DNA from: Polynucleobacter sp. AP-Titi-500A-B4
Lineage (GTDB): Bacteria > Pseudomonadota > Gammaproteobacteria > Burkholderiales > Burkholderiaceae
Direction: 5' to 3'
Assembly (NCBI RefSeq): GCF_018688095.1
Contig: NZ_CP061311.1
Location: forward strand, 494,861 to 558,860
Length of the DNA: 64,000 bases
Part shown: positions 45,249 to 54,450 of the stretch, piece after piece
Numbering within the stretch: the first letter of the stretch is position 1
Layout: every line of letters starts with the position of its first letter
Made by a program: the position numbers and the translations under genes
The notes under the pieces: model-generated
Databases searched by the model: none
What the model was told of the DNA's origin: nothing
The model's input: the letters and a program-made list of their open reading frames with translations, nothing else

Positions 45249-46169
45249 TTCAGACTTACCCGCGGGCAAGCCCTTCCACCACTCCCCTTTAAATTGACCT
45301 TGTAGCCAATCAATGCATCGACTTACTTTAGTTGGTACATGCTTGGGGGAGGAAAACACGGCATGAATTTCTTGGCTTGGTAATGTCCAATCTTCAAGGA
45401 TGGGTTTTAGTACTCCATCTTTAATAGACTGATGCGCTACATAGCAGGGTAGTGCAGCTAAGCCCATTCCTGCCCTTGCTGCCGAGAGGATGGATGAAAG
45501 ATTGTTTGAAGTAAACGGCCCCTTAACCTCAATCGATTCTGAATGACCAGAATTGTCGGTGAAATTCCAGCGATGGTCAGCCTGTACGGTTGAATAGATG
45601 AGCGCTTGGTGTTGTTGAACATTTTCAGGAACCTCGGGAACAGAATGCTCGCTGAGGTATTGAGGTGTGGCGACCAATACCCAGGGGTTGGTGCCCAAAA
45701 ATCTTGAGCCTAAGGAAGAGTCTGGCAGTCGCCTCATGCGGATCGCTAAATCAACGCCTTGTTCGACTAGGTTGATATATCGATCATCCATATTGAGATT
45801 CACCTCTAGCTCAGGATGTTGCGACATAAATTCAAGAATTGAAGGCGTCAGAACCCGGCGCCCAAAAGCCACTGAAGAGCTAATGGTGAGCCTGCCTCGA
45901 ACCTTTGATTGCATTAATGAGGCAAGATCATCGGCTTCTTCAATTTCACGGGCAATTAATTTACATTTTTCGTAGTAAATCTTCCCAATTTCGGTTGGGG
46001 TCACTCCACGCGTGCTGCGGTGCAGCAGTAATACCCCCAAGCGCTTTTCCATTGACGCAACAAACTTGGTAGCCGTTGGCTGTGTGATGCCCAGGTCTTC
46101 AGCAGCCTTGCTAAATGAGCCTGTTTCCACTACTCGAATAAAGAGGGATATGCCTTGTACGCGGTCCAT
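45246..46169 (-). CDS. LysR-family transcriptional regulator
   Basis: This 307-aa LysR regulator has an N-terminal winged helix-turn-helix (residues 1-60; FSKAAEDLGITQPTATKFVASMEKRLG) and a C-terminal effector-binding domain. It is divergent from gcl-hyi with a 134-base gap containing a perfect LysR-type box, so it most likely controls the glyoxylate pathway genes and itself. The effector is not known; glyoxylate or a related 2-oxoacid is a guess. The gene is complete and of usual length. Confidence 0.88.
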   Translation of the reverse strand: MDRVQGISLFIRVVETGSFSKAAEDLGITQPTATKFVASMEKRLGVLLLHRSTRGVTPTEIGKIYYEKCKLIAREIEEADDLASLMQSKVRGRLTISSSVAFGRRVLTPSILEFMSQHPELEVNLNMDDRYINLVEQGVDLAIRMRRLPDSSLGSRFLGTNPWVLVATPQYLSEHSVPEVPENVQQHQALIYSTVQADHRWNFTDNSGHSESIEVKGPFTSNNLSSILSAARAGMGLAALPCYVAHQSIKDGVLKPILEDWTLPSQEIHAVFSSPKHVPTKVSRCIDWLQGQFKGEWWKGLPAGKSE

Positions 46170-46207
46170 TGAGAGGTTTTCTGGTGGCGATAGGTAATTT
46201 TTACACT

Positions 46208-46222
46208 ATTCCATGGCGGAAT
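46208..46222. promoter_or_regulatory. LysR-type operator between the regulator and gcl
   Basis: ATTCC-ATGGC-GGAAT is a perfect inverted repeat of the T-N11-A type recognised by LysR proteins. It lies 38 bases before the lysR start (on the other strand) and 82 bases before the gcl start, as expected for a recognition site in a divergent pair. Confidence 0.6.
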
Positions 46223-46303
46223 ACTAGATATAGATAGGGTGAGGTTCTCAATTGTCCTGAATTTGAGGATGATTCGTCCATACCTATATGAGGAGATGAG
46301 TTC

Positions 46304-48094
46304 ATGGCAAAGATGAAGGCAGCAATGGCAGCAGTGTTGGTGATGGAAAAGGAGGGTGTTACCCAAGCCTTTGGCGTACCAGGAGCTGCAATTAACCCTC
46401 TGTATGCCCAAATGCGAGAGCGTCAGTCGATTGCTCACGTATTGGCTAGACACGTAGAGGGCGCCTCCCATATGGCAGAAGGCTATACAAGAGCCGCTCC
46501 AGGGAATATCGGTGTTTGTATTGGTACATCAGGCCCAGGCGGCACAGACATGATTACCGGCTTATATTCGGCGCAGGCAGATAGCATTCCAATTTTATGT
46601 ATTACTGGCCAAGCTCCCCGCGCCAAATTGCATAAGGAAGATTTCCAGGCAGTTGATATTGCGTCAATCGCTAAACCGTTAACCAAAATGGCTGTAACCG
46701 TTCTCGAGCCTGCATTGGTTCCTAGGGTTTTTCAGCAGGCTTTCCATTTGATGCGCTCAGGTCGTCCAGGGCCGGTATTGATTGACTTGCCAATTGATGT
46801 GCAAATGGCCGAGATCGAGTTTGATATTGATACCTATGAGCCTTTGCCTGCCTACAAGCCTCAAGCAACCCGCAAGCAGATTGAGAAAGCTCTCGAGATG
46901 CTCAATGAGTCAGAGAAGCCATTAATTGTTTCTGGTGGTGGTGTTATTAATTCTGATGCTTCAGATCTTTTAGTTCAGTTTGCAGAAATTACTGGCATTC
47001 CAGTGATCCCAACACTAATGGGTTGGGGTTCTATTCCAGATAGCCATCCATTGATGGCTGGTATGGTTGGTTTGCAAACATCGCATCGTTATGGCAACGC
47101 CACTATGTTGGCGAGTGATTTTGTCTTGGGTATTGGTAACCGTTGGGCAAATCGTCACACGGGCTCCACAGAGGTTTATTGCAAGGGCCGTAAATTTATA
47201 CACGTCGATATTGAGCCTACCCAGATCGGTCGCATCTTTACCCCTGACTTTGGCATCGTATCCGATGCGAAAGCTGCCTTAGCCTTGTTTATCGAAGTGG
47301 CTGCAGAGATGAAAAAGGCCGGTAAGTTAAAAGATAGAACGAAGTGGGCGGCTGAGTGCCTAGGCAGAAAGAATTCGATTGATTACCAGCGCAAGACAAA
47401 CTTCAATGAATCACCAATGAAGCCACAGCGCGTATATCAAGAGATGGTCCAAACTTTTGGTGAAGATGTGACCTATGTCAGCACTATCGGTTTATCGCAG
47501 ATTGCTGGCGCCCAATTCTTAAAAGTATTTAAGCCACGTCATTGGATCAACTGCGGACAAGCTGGTCCCTTGGGTTGGACAGTGCCGGCTGCATTGGGTG
47601 TACGTGCTGCTGATCCAACTCGCAAGATTGTGGCGCTCTCAGGAGACTATGACTTTCAGTTCATGATTGAAGAGCTCGCCGTTGGTGCGCAATTTAAATT
47701 GCCATTCATCCAAATTTTGGTTAACAACAGTTATCTTGGTTTGATTCGTCAAGCTCAGCGTGGCTTTGACATGGATTACTGTGTGCAGTTAGCCTTTGAT
47801 AACGTCAATATTCCTGAAAGCGCTGGCATTGTAAAAGGCTATGGTGTTGATCACGTGAAAGTTGTTGAAGGCCTTGGATGCAAAGCCATTCGAGTAGAGC
47901 GTGAAGATCAATTGGCGCCTGCTATCGCTCAGGCGGAAGCTTGGATTGCTGAATTTAAGGTGCCAGTCGTTGTTGAGGTCATCCTTGAGCGAGTAACCAA
48001 TATTGCCATGGGCACAGAGATTGATAGTGTTAATGAATTCGAGCCTGTTGCTAAATCGATCGAAGATGCACCAGTAGCAGTTTTGCAATCATAG
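46304..48094 (+). CDS. gcl: Glyoxylate carboligase (tartronate-semialdehyde synthase)
   Basis: This 596-aa ThDP enzyme condenses two glyoxylate molecules to tartronate semialdehyde with loss of CO2. It has the Gcl hallmark of Val at residue 51 (ARHVEGASHMAEG) in place of the glutamate that all other members of the family use. Other motifs are GPGGTDMITGLYSAQAD and the ThDP site SGDYDFQFMIEELAVG followed by NNSYLGLIRQ. GAGGAG precedes the ATG. hyi follows after 24 bases. Gcl usually also binds FAD, but that role is structural. Confidence 0.96.
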   Translation: MAKMKAAMAAVLVMEKEGVTQAFGVPGAAINPLYAQMRERQSIAHVLARHVEGASHMAEGYTRAAPGNIGVCIGTSGPGGTDMITGLYSAQADSIPILCITGQAPRAKLHKEDFQAVDIASIAKPLTKMAVTVLEPALVPRVFQQAFHLMRSGRPGPVLIDLPIDVQMAEIEFDIDTYEPLPAYKPQATRKQIEKALEMLNESEKPLIVSGGGVINSDASDLLVQFAEITGIPVIPTLMGWGSIPDSHPLMAGMVGLQTSHRYGNATMLASDFVLGIGNRWANRHTGSTEVYCKGRKFIHVDIEPTQIGRIFTPDFGIVSDAKAALALFIEVAAEMKKAGKLKDRTKWAAECLGRKNSIDYQRKTNFNESPMKPQRVYQEMVQTFGEDVTYVSTIGLSQIAGAQFLKVFKPRHWINCGQAGPLGWTVPAALGVRAADPTRKIVALSGDYDFQFMIEELAVGAQFKLPFIQILVNNSYLGLIRQAQRGFDMDYCVQLAFDNVNIPESAGIVKGYGVDHVKVVEGLGCKAIRVEREDQLAPAIAQAEAWIAEFKVPVVVEVILERVTNIAMGTEIDSVNEFEPVAKSIEDAPVAVLQS

Positions 48095-48118
48095 CTTGAT
48101 TAATTAAGGGAGTATTAG

Positions 48119-48922
48119 ATGCCTCGTTTTGCCGCCAATCTCAGCATGCTTTTTACAGAAGATGCATTCTTAAATCGCTTTGCGCTTGCTCGAGTTGGTG
48201 GTTTTAAGGCTGTTGAGTTTTTATTCCCTTATGCCTTTGCTAAAGAGGAAATCAAATCTTGTTTGGATACTTATGCGCTGAAATTGGTTTTGCATAATTT
48301 ACCAGCGGGCGATTGGGATGCCGGCGAGAGGGGCATTGCATGTCACCCTGATCGTGTAGCAGAGTTTCGCGCGGGTGTAGATAAAGCGATTGAATATGCT
48401 ACCTTCTTAAACGTCAAGCAGCTCAATTGTTTGGCTGGCAAGGCTCCGGCTGGTGTTGATCCTCAAATACTGCGCGATACTTTTGTTGGTAATTTACGTT
48501 ATGCAGCAGAACAGCTAAAGAAAGCAAATCTCAATCTCTTAATTGAGCCTATCAATACTTACGATATCCCTGGATTCTATTTATCGAGAACTCAGCAAGC
48601 AATTGAAATCATGGATGAGGTAGGTGCAGATAATCTGTATTTGCAATATGACATCTACCATGCACAGCGCATGGAAGGCGAGCTAGCCAATACTATCCAA
48701 AAATATCTTCATAGAATTGGGCATATTCAATTAGCAGATAACCCTGGGCGTAACGAGCCAGGTACCGGCGAAATTAACTATGACTTCCTGTTTGGCTTCT
48801 TGGATAAGATTGGTTACAAGGGCTGGATTGGTTGTGAATACAAGCCCCTCAAAAATACTGCTGCTGGTCTAGCTTGGATGGAGAAGTACGAGCACTCTCA
48901 TCAAGAGATGGCTTTTATCTAA
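48119..48922 (+). CDS. hyi: Hydroxypyruvate isomerase
   Basis: This 267-aa TIM-barrel isomerase of the xylose isomerase-like family starts MPRFAANLSMLFTE, the standard Hyi N-terminus. The active-site regions NLLIEPINTYDIPGF (near residue 138, Glu) and YDIYHAQRMEGEL (near residue 180) are present, with GCEYKPL near the end. It interconverts hydroxypyruvate and tartronate semialdehyde after Gcl. The usual third gene, tartronate semialdehyde reductase (glxR), is not present downstream; glnD is convergent only 6 bases away. Confidence 0.95.
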   Translation: MPRFAANLSMLFTEDAFLNRFALARVGGFKAVEFLFPYAFAKEEIKSCLDTYALKLVLHNLPAGDWDAGERGIACHPDRVAEFRAGVDKAIEYATFLNVKQLNCLAGKAPAGVDPQILRDTFVGNLRYAAEQLKKANLNLLIEPINTYDIPGFYLSRTQQAIEIMDEVGADNLYLQYDIYHAQRMEGELANTIQKYLHRIGHIQLADNPGRNEPGTGEINYDFLFGFLDKIGYKGWIGCEYKPLKNTAAGLAWMEKYEHSHQEMAFI

Positions 48923-48928
48923 GCTGAA

Positions 48929-51526
48929 TTAGGCCCCTAAAGCCTCAAGCAATTCCGTCTCTAGTTGGATTTGCAGTTTCGGATTCTTGCCTAAGTTTGC
49001 TGCATCCAGTAGCAATATATCTTCTACTCGCTCACCAAGTGTATTGATCCTCGCAGTATGAATCGAGACTTGATGCTTTGCGAGTACTCTAGAGATCGTA
49101 TATAGCAGGCCGGTACGGTCACTTGCGGAGAGAGCTAAGGTGTAATAACGACCGCGTTCATCCGGAACCATGTGAACGCGCGGCTTAATTGGGAAGGTGC
49201 GCGATTGTCTGGATAAACGACCCATACTGGGAGTCGGCAACGGAGCTGCATTCGTTAATGCAGCAGTCAATTCAAACTCTACTAACTGAATGATGTCACG
49301 GTAGCTACCACCCTCATCCACGAGATTGCTTCCAGATATCTGGAAGGTGTCTAAGGCATAACCATGGCGAGTCGTGTGAATGCGAGCATCCCAAATGGAG
49401 AAACCATGGCGTTCAAAATAAGCACAGATTCTGGCAAACAAATCTTCTTGGTCTTTAACATAGACCGCTACTTGTAGTCCCTCGCCAATTGGGGAAAGTC
49501 TAGCCCTGACAATCGGTTGATCGCTATCAACCTTGTTATAGAGGTGGCGTGTTAGCCAGGCAATATCCGATGAATCTTGTCTCAGGAAAAAGGCAACGTC
49601 TAATTGCTTCCACAGTCCCTCATAAGATTCGTCATTGATGCCATACAAGCGTAGTTTTGCTTTGGATTCTTCTTGGTGTTGAGCTAGCTCTGATGAAGCA
49701 TCAGGCTTGGCGCCACCAAGCACCCTTAAGGTTGCACGATAGAGATCTTCCAGGAGCTTGCCTTTCCAGGCATTCCAAACTTTAGGACTGGTACCGCGGA
49801 CATCGGCTACTGTTAGCAAGTACAACGCTGTGAGATGGCGTTCATCACCCATCTTCTTAGCAAAGGCGCGAACCACATCTGGGTCGGTGATGTCTTGCTT
49901 TTGAGCGACTTGACTCATATTGAGATGCTCAGCAACTAGCCATACCAAGAGTTCGGTATCTTTTTTATCTAGGCCATGCTCTTTGGCAAACTTGCGCATA
50001 TCTGCTTTACCAAGCTGCGAGTGATCACCGCCACGCCCTTTGGCAATGTCATGGAAGAGTGCGGCAATAACGAGTAGCCATGGTTTTTCAAAGTGAGCAA
50101 TCAAGCTGCTGCAGAAAGGAAATTCATGAGTATGTTCAACGACCATGAAGCGACGTACATTACGAAGCACCATCAAAATATGTTGATCGACTGTGTATAC
50201 ATGAAATAAGTCATGCTGCATTTGTCCGACGATTCTTCTAAAGGCGGGCAGGTATCGACCTAAAACGCTACTGCGATTCATGAGGTGGAACGCACGGCTT
50301 ACGCCTTCTGGCTGCTTGAGAATCTCGATAAACAGGGCGCGATTGATGGGATTTGCGCGCCACTTCGCATCCATCTTCTGGCGGGCGTTATAGAGGGCTC
50401 TAAAAATCGTTGCCGAGAGACTTTTGACGTTAGCAGTTTGCGCGAACACCAGGAAGGTGCGTAATATTTGCTCGGGATGTTTTTGAAAGAGCTGTGGATC
50501 CGTAATATCCAATACACCTTGTCTTTCAATGAAGTGTTCATTACCTTCACCGGGAATTGGGTGGGTGGTTTTGGATTCTTGTGGGAATAACAGCGCTTCA
50601 ATATTTTGCAAGAGTACGTCGTTTAACTGTGTCACGGCCTTTGCTGCCCAGTAGTAGCGACGCATAATGGCTTCGCTCGCTTGGCGCGAAGAATCCGTTT
50701 CGATACCCATAGATTTAGCGAGCGGCGCCTGCAAGTCAAATGCAATCACGTCTTGGCGTCGACCCGCTAGCAAATGCAAATTGGCTCGTAGTGTTTCTAG
50801 AAAACGTTGATTACGATTGAGTTCTGTGAGTTCGCGTTGGGTGACTAGACCCGCTTCATTGAGATCTTTAAAGGTATCGCCTAGCAACGCCGCTTTACTC
50901 ACCCAAGAGATAACCTGGAGATCGCGTAATCCACCGGGACTCTCTTTGCAGTTAGGCTCAAGAGAGTAGGGTGTATTTTGATATTTGTAGTGCCGCTGAA
51001 TTTGCTCTGCCTGCTTAGCCTGAAAGAAAGCCTTTGGATCCATTGCAGCCTCATAGGCAGTAGCAAACTCTTTGAAAAGCTGCTTCTTTCCACAGAGCAA
51101 GCGTGCCTCAAGTAGGGATGTGCGAACGGTGATGTCTTGTTCGGATTCAGACAGGCACTCTGCAACCGTTCTGACTGAAGATCCAATCTCAAGACCGGTA
51201 TCCCAGCAACTGGCTACAAATTGCTCTACTTTTTTAGACAGCGATTGAACTAGCTTTTCATCTGCTGGCAAAAGAATCAAGATATCAATATCAGAATAGG
51301 GAAATAAAGCTCCTCGACCATAACCCCCGACAGCAACTAGAGTAGCCTCATTATTGAGGCCACAGTTATTCCAGAGTTGGGTGAGTAATTGATCGGTGAA
51401 CTTGCTTAGCTGTTTGGTGAGCTTACCAACAGCTTGAGTATTTTTGAACTCTGCATATGCTAGTTCGCGGGCGGCACGCAGACCTGCTGCATCAGTAATT
51501 TTGTTTGCAGTCTGCGAGGAACTCAT
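48929..51526 (-). CDS. glnD: Bifunctional uridylyltransferase/uridylyl-removing enzyme
   Basis: This 865-aa nitrogen sensor modifies PII proteins according to glutamine level. Domains in order are a nucleotidyltransferase (GGYGRGALFPYSDIDILIL, near residue 70), a helical linker, an HD hydrolase (FHDIAKGRGGDHSQLGK, near residue 490) and two C-terminal ACT domains. The ATG at 51526 (MSSSQTANK) is chosen; a frame start at 51619 would run deep into map. It follows map by 4 bases, and the map-glnD pair is conserved in Betaproteobacteria. Confidence 0.95.
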   Translation of the reverse strand: MSSSQTANKITDAAGLRAARELAYAEFKNTQAVGKLTKQLSKFTDQLLTQLWNNCGLNNEATLVAVGGYGRGALFPYSDIDILILLPADEKLVQSLSKKVEQFVASCWDTGLEIGSSVRTVAECLSESEQDITVRTSLLEARLLCGKKQLFKEFATAYEAAMDPKAFFQAKQAEQIQRHYKYQNTPYSLEPNCKESPGGLRDLQVISWVSKAALLGDTFKDLNEAGLVTQRELTELNRNQRFLETLRANLHLLAGRRQDVIAFDLQAPLAKSMGIETDSSRQASEAIMRRYYWAAKAVTQLNDVLLQNIEALLFPQESKTTHPIPGEGNEHFIERQGVLDITDPQLFQKHPEQILRTFLVFAQTANVKSLSATIFRALYNARQKMDAKWRANPINRALFIEILKQPEGVSRAFHLMNRSSVLGRYLPAFRRIVGQMQHDLFHVYTVDQHILMVLRNVRRFMVVEHTHEFPFCSSLIAHFEKPWLLVIAALFHDIAKGRGGDHSQLGKADMRKFAKEHGLDKKDTELLVWLVAEHLNMSQVAQKQDITDPDVVRAFAKKMGDERHLTALYLLTVADVRGTSPKVWNAWKGKLLEDLYRATLRVLGGAKPDASSELAQHQEESKAKLRLYGINDESYEGLWKQLDVAFFLRQDSSDIAWLTRHLYNKVDSDQPIVRARLSPIGEGLQVAVYVKDQEDLFARICAYFERHGFSIWDARIHTTRHGYALDTFQISGSNLVDEGGSYRDIIQLVEFELTAALTNAAPLPTPSMGRLSRQSRTFPIKPRVHMVPDERGRYYTLALSASDRTGLLYTISRVLAKHQVSIHTARINTLGERVEDILLLDAANLGKNPKLQIQLETELLEALGA

Positions 51527-51530
51527 AGGT

Positions 51531-52364
51531 TTAAGCGCTGGCTGTTGGTCTATATACAAGACCTTCCACACAGTCTGGAGGAGGGTTGCTACCCTCAGAC
51601 CAAGTGAGCACTTCAACACCAGTTTGGGTGACTAATAAAGTGTGCTCCCATTGTGCAGAGAGGCTGCGATCTTTTGTCTTGACTGTCCATTGATCTGGCA
51701 TGGTACGGATATCTCGCTTACCTGCGTTAATCATGGGCTCAATCGTGAAGGTCATGCCAGCTTGTAATTTTTCACCAGTGCCTGGGCGGCCATAGTGAAG
51801 AATTTGTGGGTCTTGATGAAACACTTTGCCAATGCCATGACCACAATATTCACGCACGACGGAGTAACCCGCTTTTTCAGCATGCGTTTGAATGACGTGA
51901 CCAATATCGCCAAGCGACGCACCGGGTTTCACTTGAGCAATGCCAAGCCACATGCACTCAAAAGTGATTTGGGTCAGTCGTTTAGCCATTACTGAAACTT
52001 CACCGACCATAAACATGCGACTTGTGTCACCGTAATAACCATCAGGAGTGATGACGGTGATATCTAAGTTCACAACATCACCGCTCTTGAGAACTTTGTC
52101 GCCAGGAATTCCGTGGCAGATCACGTCGTTCACTGAGGTGCAGATCGACGCGGGAAAGGGTGGATAACCGGGAGGTTGGTAGTTCAATGGAGCGGGGATG
52201 GTTTTTTGGACATCACGCATGTATTCATGGCAAATGCGATCCAACTCACCAGTGGTGATCCCTGCTTTGACGTGGGGTGCTACATGATCTAAAACTTCGC
52301 TGGCCAGGCGACCGGCCTCGCGCATCCCAAGGATGTCTTTTTCTGCGGTAAATACACTATTCAT
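51531..52364 (-). CDS. map: Methionine aminopeptidase, type I
   Basis: This 277-aa metalloprotease removes the initiator Met from new proteins. The five metal ligands are visible: Asp in VVNLDITVITPDGYYGDTSRMF (two Asp), His in GHGIGKVFHQDP, Glu in FTIEPMI and Glu in QWEHTLLVT. It is about 10 residues longer than E. coli MAP, due to a C-terminal tail. It is divergent from rpsB with 268 bases between, and its end touches glnD. Confidence 0.96.
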   Translation of the reverse strand: MNSVFTAEKDILGMREAGRLASEVLDHVAPHVKAGITTGELDRICHEYMRDVQKTIPAPLNYQPPGYPPFPASICTSVNDVICHGIPGDKVLKSGDVVNLDITVITPDGYYGDTSRMFMVGEVSVMAKRLTQITFECMWLGIAQVKPGASLGDIGHVIQTHAEKAGYSVVREYCGHGIGKVFHQDPQILHYGRPGTGEKLQAGMTFTIEPMINAGKRDIRTMPDQWTVKTKDRSLSAQWEHTLLVTQTGVEVLTWSEGSNPPPDCVEGLVYRPTASA

Positions 52365-52518
52365 GCCTTGATTATCAACGACTTGGGTGACCTTGGCTTA
52401 TCTAGATTGCCTAAAAATTAGGCAAACATATCAATTTTGGGGATCCTAAGGTCGATTCTGGTGCCTTTACCTATTTGTCCAGCCTTTTTTGGGCTGGCTA
52501 GAGCCTTGATATTTAAGC

Positions 52519-52524
52519 TATAAT
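52519..52524 (+). promoter_or_regulatory. -10 element of a candidate rpsB-tsf promoter
   Basis: A perfect TATAAT stands 109 bases before the rpsB ATG, leaving a transcript leader of about 100 bases. No good -35 was found at 16-18 bases; a hairpin CCAGCC/GGCTGG (52479-52484 with 52492-52497) lies where the -35 region would start. Confidence 0.45.
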
Positions 52525-52559
52525 TTTGGTCTCAGGTCTGTTTTGGACTTGAAATCGCG

Positions 52560-52607
52560 AGTTGAGCCTTCCAGGGTGGCGTTTTTTAGCGCAGCTAGGA
52601 CTCAACT
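52560..52607 (+). promoter_or_regulatory. rpsB mRNA leader hairpin
   Basis: AGTTGAG (52560-52566) pairs with CTCAACT (52601-52607), enclosing a smaller GCG/CGC stem-loop with a T6 run. It lies 26 bases before the rpsB start. Ribosomal protein S2 regulates its own operon through a leader structure in other proteobacteria, so an autoregulatory role is plausible but unproven here. Confidence 0.35.
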
Positions 52608-52632
52608 TTAGAACCAACCCTTAGGAGAAGTT

Positions 52633-53382
52633 ATGTCAGTAACAATGCGTCAAATGCTGGAAGCCGGTTGCCATTTTGGTCACCAAACGCGCTTCTGGTC
52701 CCCAAAGATGGCCCCATTTATTTTCGGTCATCGCAATAAGATCCACATCATCAACTTGGAAAAAACATTGCCAATGTTTCAGGATGCCCTGAAATTTGCA
52801 AAACAAGTTGCTGCTAATCGTGGCACGATTTTGTTTGTTGGTACTAAGCGTCAATCACGCGAGATCATTGCTGAAGAAGCAACTCGTGCTGGCATGCCTT
52901 ATATCGACAGCCGTTGGTTGGGGGGCACACTCACCAACTTCAAAACTGTTAAAGGTTCTCTGAAGCGTTTGAAAGATATGGAAGTTGCTAAAGAAGCTGG
53001 CGACTGGGAAAAGCTTTCCAAGAAAGAAGCTTTGACAAACGATCGTGATCTCGACAAGTTGCAAAAAGCACTTGGCGGTATCAAGGATTTGAATGGCGTT
53101 CCAGATGCGATTTTCGTAGTGGACGTTGGCTATCACAAGATTGCCATTACAGAAGCTAACAAGCTTGGTATTCCAGTGATCGCTGTTGTGGATACCAACC
53201 ACTCGCCAGAGGGTGTTGATTACATCATCCCTGGTAACGATGACTCCAGCAAGGCTGTAACCCTCTACGCACGTGGCATCGCTGACGCCATCTTAGAAGG
53301 CCGTGCAAACGCAGTTCAAGAAGTATTGACTGCTGTTAAAGAAGGTGAAGAAGAGTTTGTTGAAGAAGGGAAGGCTGAATAA
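52633..53382 (+). CDS. rpsB: 30S ribosomal protein S2
   Basis: This 249-aa S2 protein has the family opening TMRQMLEAGCHFGHQTRFW and PKMAPFIFGHRNKIHIINLE, and RWLGGTLTNFKTV near residue 95. It is required for assembly of the small-subunit head region and S1 binding. A strong AGGAGAAG site precedes the ATG. The tsf ATG overlaps the stop by one base. Length is normal. Confidence 0.99.
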   Translation: MSVTMRQMLEAGCHFGHQTRFWSPKMAPFIFGHRNKIHIINLEKTLPMFQDALKFAKQVAANRGTILFVGTKRQSREIIAEEATRAGMPYIDSRWLGGTLTNFKTVKGSLKRLKDMEVAKEAGDWEKLSKKEALTNDRDLDKLQKALGGIKDLNGVPDAIFVVDVGYHKIAITEANKLGIPVIAVVDTNHSPEGVDYIIPGNDDSSKAVTLYARGIADAILEGRANAVQEVLTAVKEGEEEFVEEGKAE

Positions 53383-54266
53383 TGGCCGCTATTACCGCTG
53401 CAATGGTTGGCGATTTACGCGCCAAAACAGATGCTCCAATGATGGAGTGCAAAAAGGCTTTGACTGAGGCTGATGGTGATATGGCCCGTGCAGAAGAAAT
53501 TCTGCGTGTAAAGCTTGGCAGTAAAGCTGGTAAAGCGGCTTCACGTGTGACTGCTGAAGGTATCGTTGCCGTTTCTATCAATGGCACTAATGGTGCTTTG
53601 TTAGAAGTGAACTGTGAAACTGATTTCGTTTCTAAGAATGATGATTTCTTGGCGTTTGCTAATGATTGCGTGAAGTTGGTTGCTGAAAAGAATCCACCTG
53701 ACGTTGCTGCACTGCTTGCATTGCCTTTGAATGGTCAAACTGTTGATGAAGTTCGTAGTGCATTGATCGGTAAGATCGGCGAGAACATCATGCCACGTCG
53801 TTTCAAGCGTTTTGCTGGTAGCAATAAGTTAGTTTCTTACCTCCATGGCACCCGTATCGGTGTAGTGGTTGAGTTCGAAGGTGACGACACTGCTGCTAAG
53901 GACGTTGCCATGCACGTTGCTGCAATGAAGCCGGTAGCTTTATCTACGGCTGACGTTCCTGCTGAATCGATTGCGATTGAGCGTAGCGTTGCGGTTCAAA
54001 AGGCTGCTGAATCTGGCAAACCACCAGAAATCGTTGAGAAGATGGTTGAAGGTTCTATTCAGAAGTACCTCAAAGAGGTTTCTTTGTTGAACCAGACTTT
54101 CGTTAAGAACGATAAGCAAACCGTTGAGCAAATGCTCAAAGCTGCCAATACAAACGTGAAAGCTTTCACAATGTTTGTTGTAGGCGAGGGTATTGAGAAG
54201 CGTCAAGACGACTTTGCTGCTGAAGTTGCCGCTCAGGTGGCTGCTGCTTCTAAAGCAACTGCTTAA
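53382..54266 (+). CDS. tsf: Translation elongation factor Ts
   Basis: This 294-aa nucleotide exchange factor for EF-Tu has the N-terminal UBA-like domain (DLRAKTDAPMMECKKALTEADGD, residues about 10-35). The core follows with NCETDFVSKNDDF (TDFV at residue about 82) and a C-terminal dimerisation region. The ATG shares one base with the rpsB stop. A strong terminator follows, separating it from pyrH. Confidence 0.98.
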   Translation: MAAITAAMVGDLRAKTDAPMMECKKALTEADGDMARAEEILRVKLGSKAGKAASRVTAEGIVAVSINGTNGALLEVNCETDFVSKNDDFLAFANDCVKLVAEKNPPDVAALLALPLNGQTVDEVRSALIGKIGENIMPRRFKRFAGSNKLVSYLHGTRIGVVVEFEGDDTAAKDVAMHVAAMKPVALSTADVPAESIAIERSVAVQKAAESGKPPEIVEKMVEGSIQKYLKEVSLLNQTFVKNDKQTVEQMLKAANTNVKAFTMFVVGEGIEKRQDDFAAEVAAQVAAASKATA

Positions 54267-54306
54267 TTAGTCATTTGGGGCTTGCCCCAGCTAGGCTGTA
54301 ATACCC

Positions 54307-54342
54307 AAAAGGGCACAGAAACTAAGGTTTCTGTGCCCTTTT
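54307..54342 (+). terminator. Rho-independent terminator after tsf
   Basis: AAAAGGGCACAGAAAC pairs with GTTTCTGTGCCCTTTT around a short loop, giving a long stem ending in a T run (54307-54342). Confidence 0.9.
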
Positions 54343-54370
54343 GTTTGATCCCTCCCAAGCCCTTTATAAT
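54341..54370 (+). promoter_or_regulatory. Candidate pyrH promoter
   Basis: TTGTTT (54341-54346) and a perfect TATAAT (54365-54370) are 18 bases apart, just after the tsf terminator. It would start a transcript with an untranslated leader of about 70 bases that contains a hairpin (54408-54430). Confidence 0.5.
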
Positions 54371-54407
54371 TTGGCGGAGATATTAAAAAGTGCTTAAAGA
54401 TCAATAA

Positions 54408-54430
54408 GCTAAGTATGCAAAGTACTTAGC
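54408..54430 (+). promoter_or_regulatory. Hairpin in the pyrH leader
   Basis: A perfect 8-bp stem, GCTAAGTA with TACTTAGC, encloses a 7-base loop and ends 20 bases before the pyrH ATG. It has no T run, so it is not a terminator. It could affect translation or mRNA stability. Confidence 0.4.
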
Positions 54431-54450
54431 AAATTACGGAAAATAAAAAT

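Noticed and set aside
51527..51619. Longer N-terminus of glnD overlapping map
   Set aside because: The extension runs on the same strand through the map C-terminus in another frame; the ATG at 51526 follows map by 4 bases and gives the expected length.
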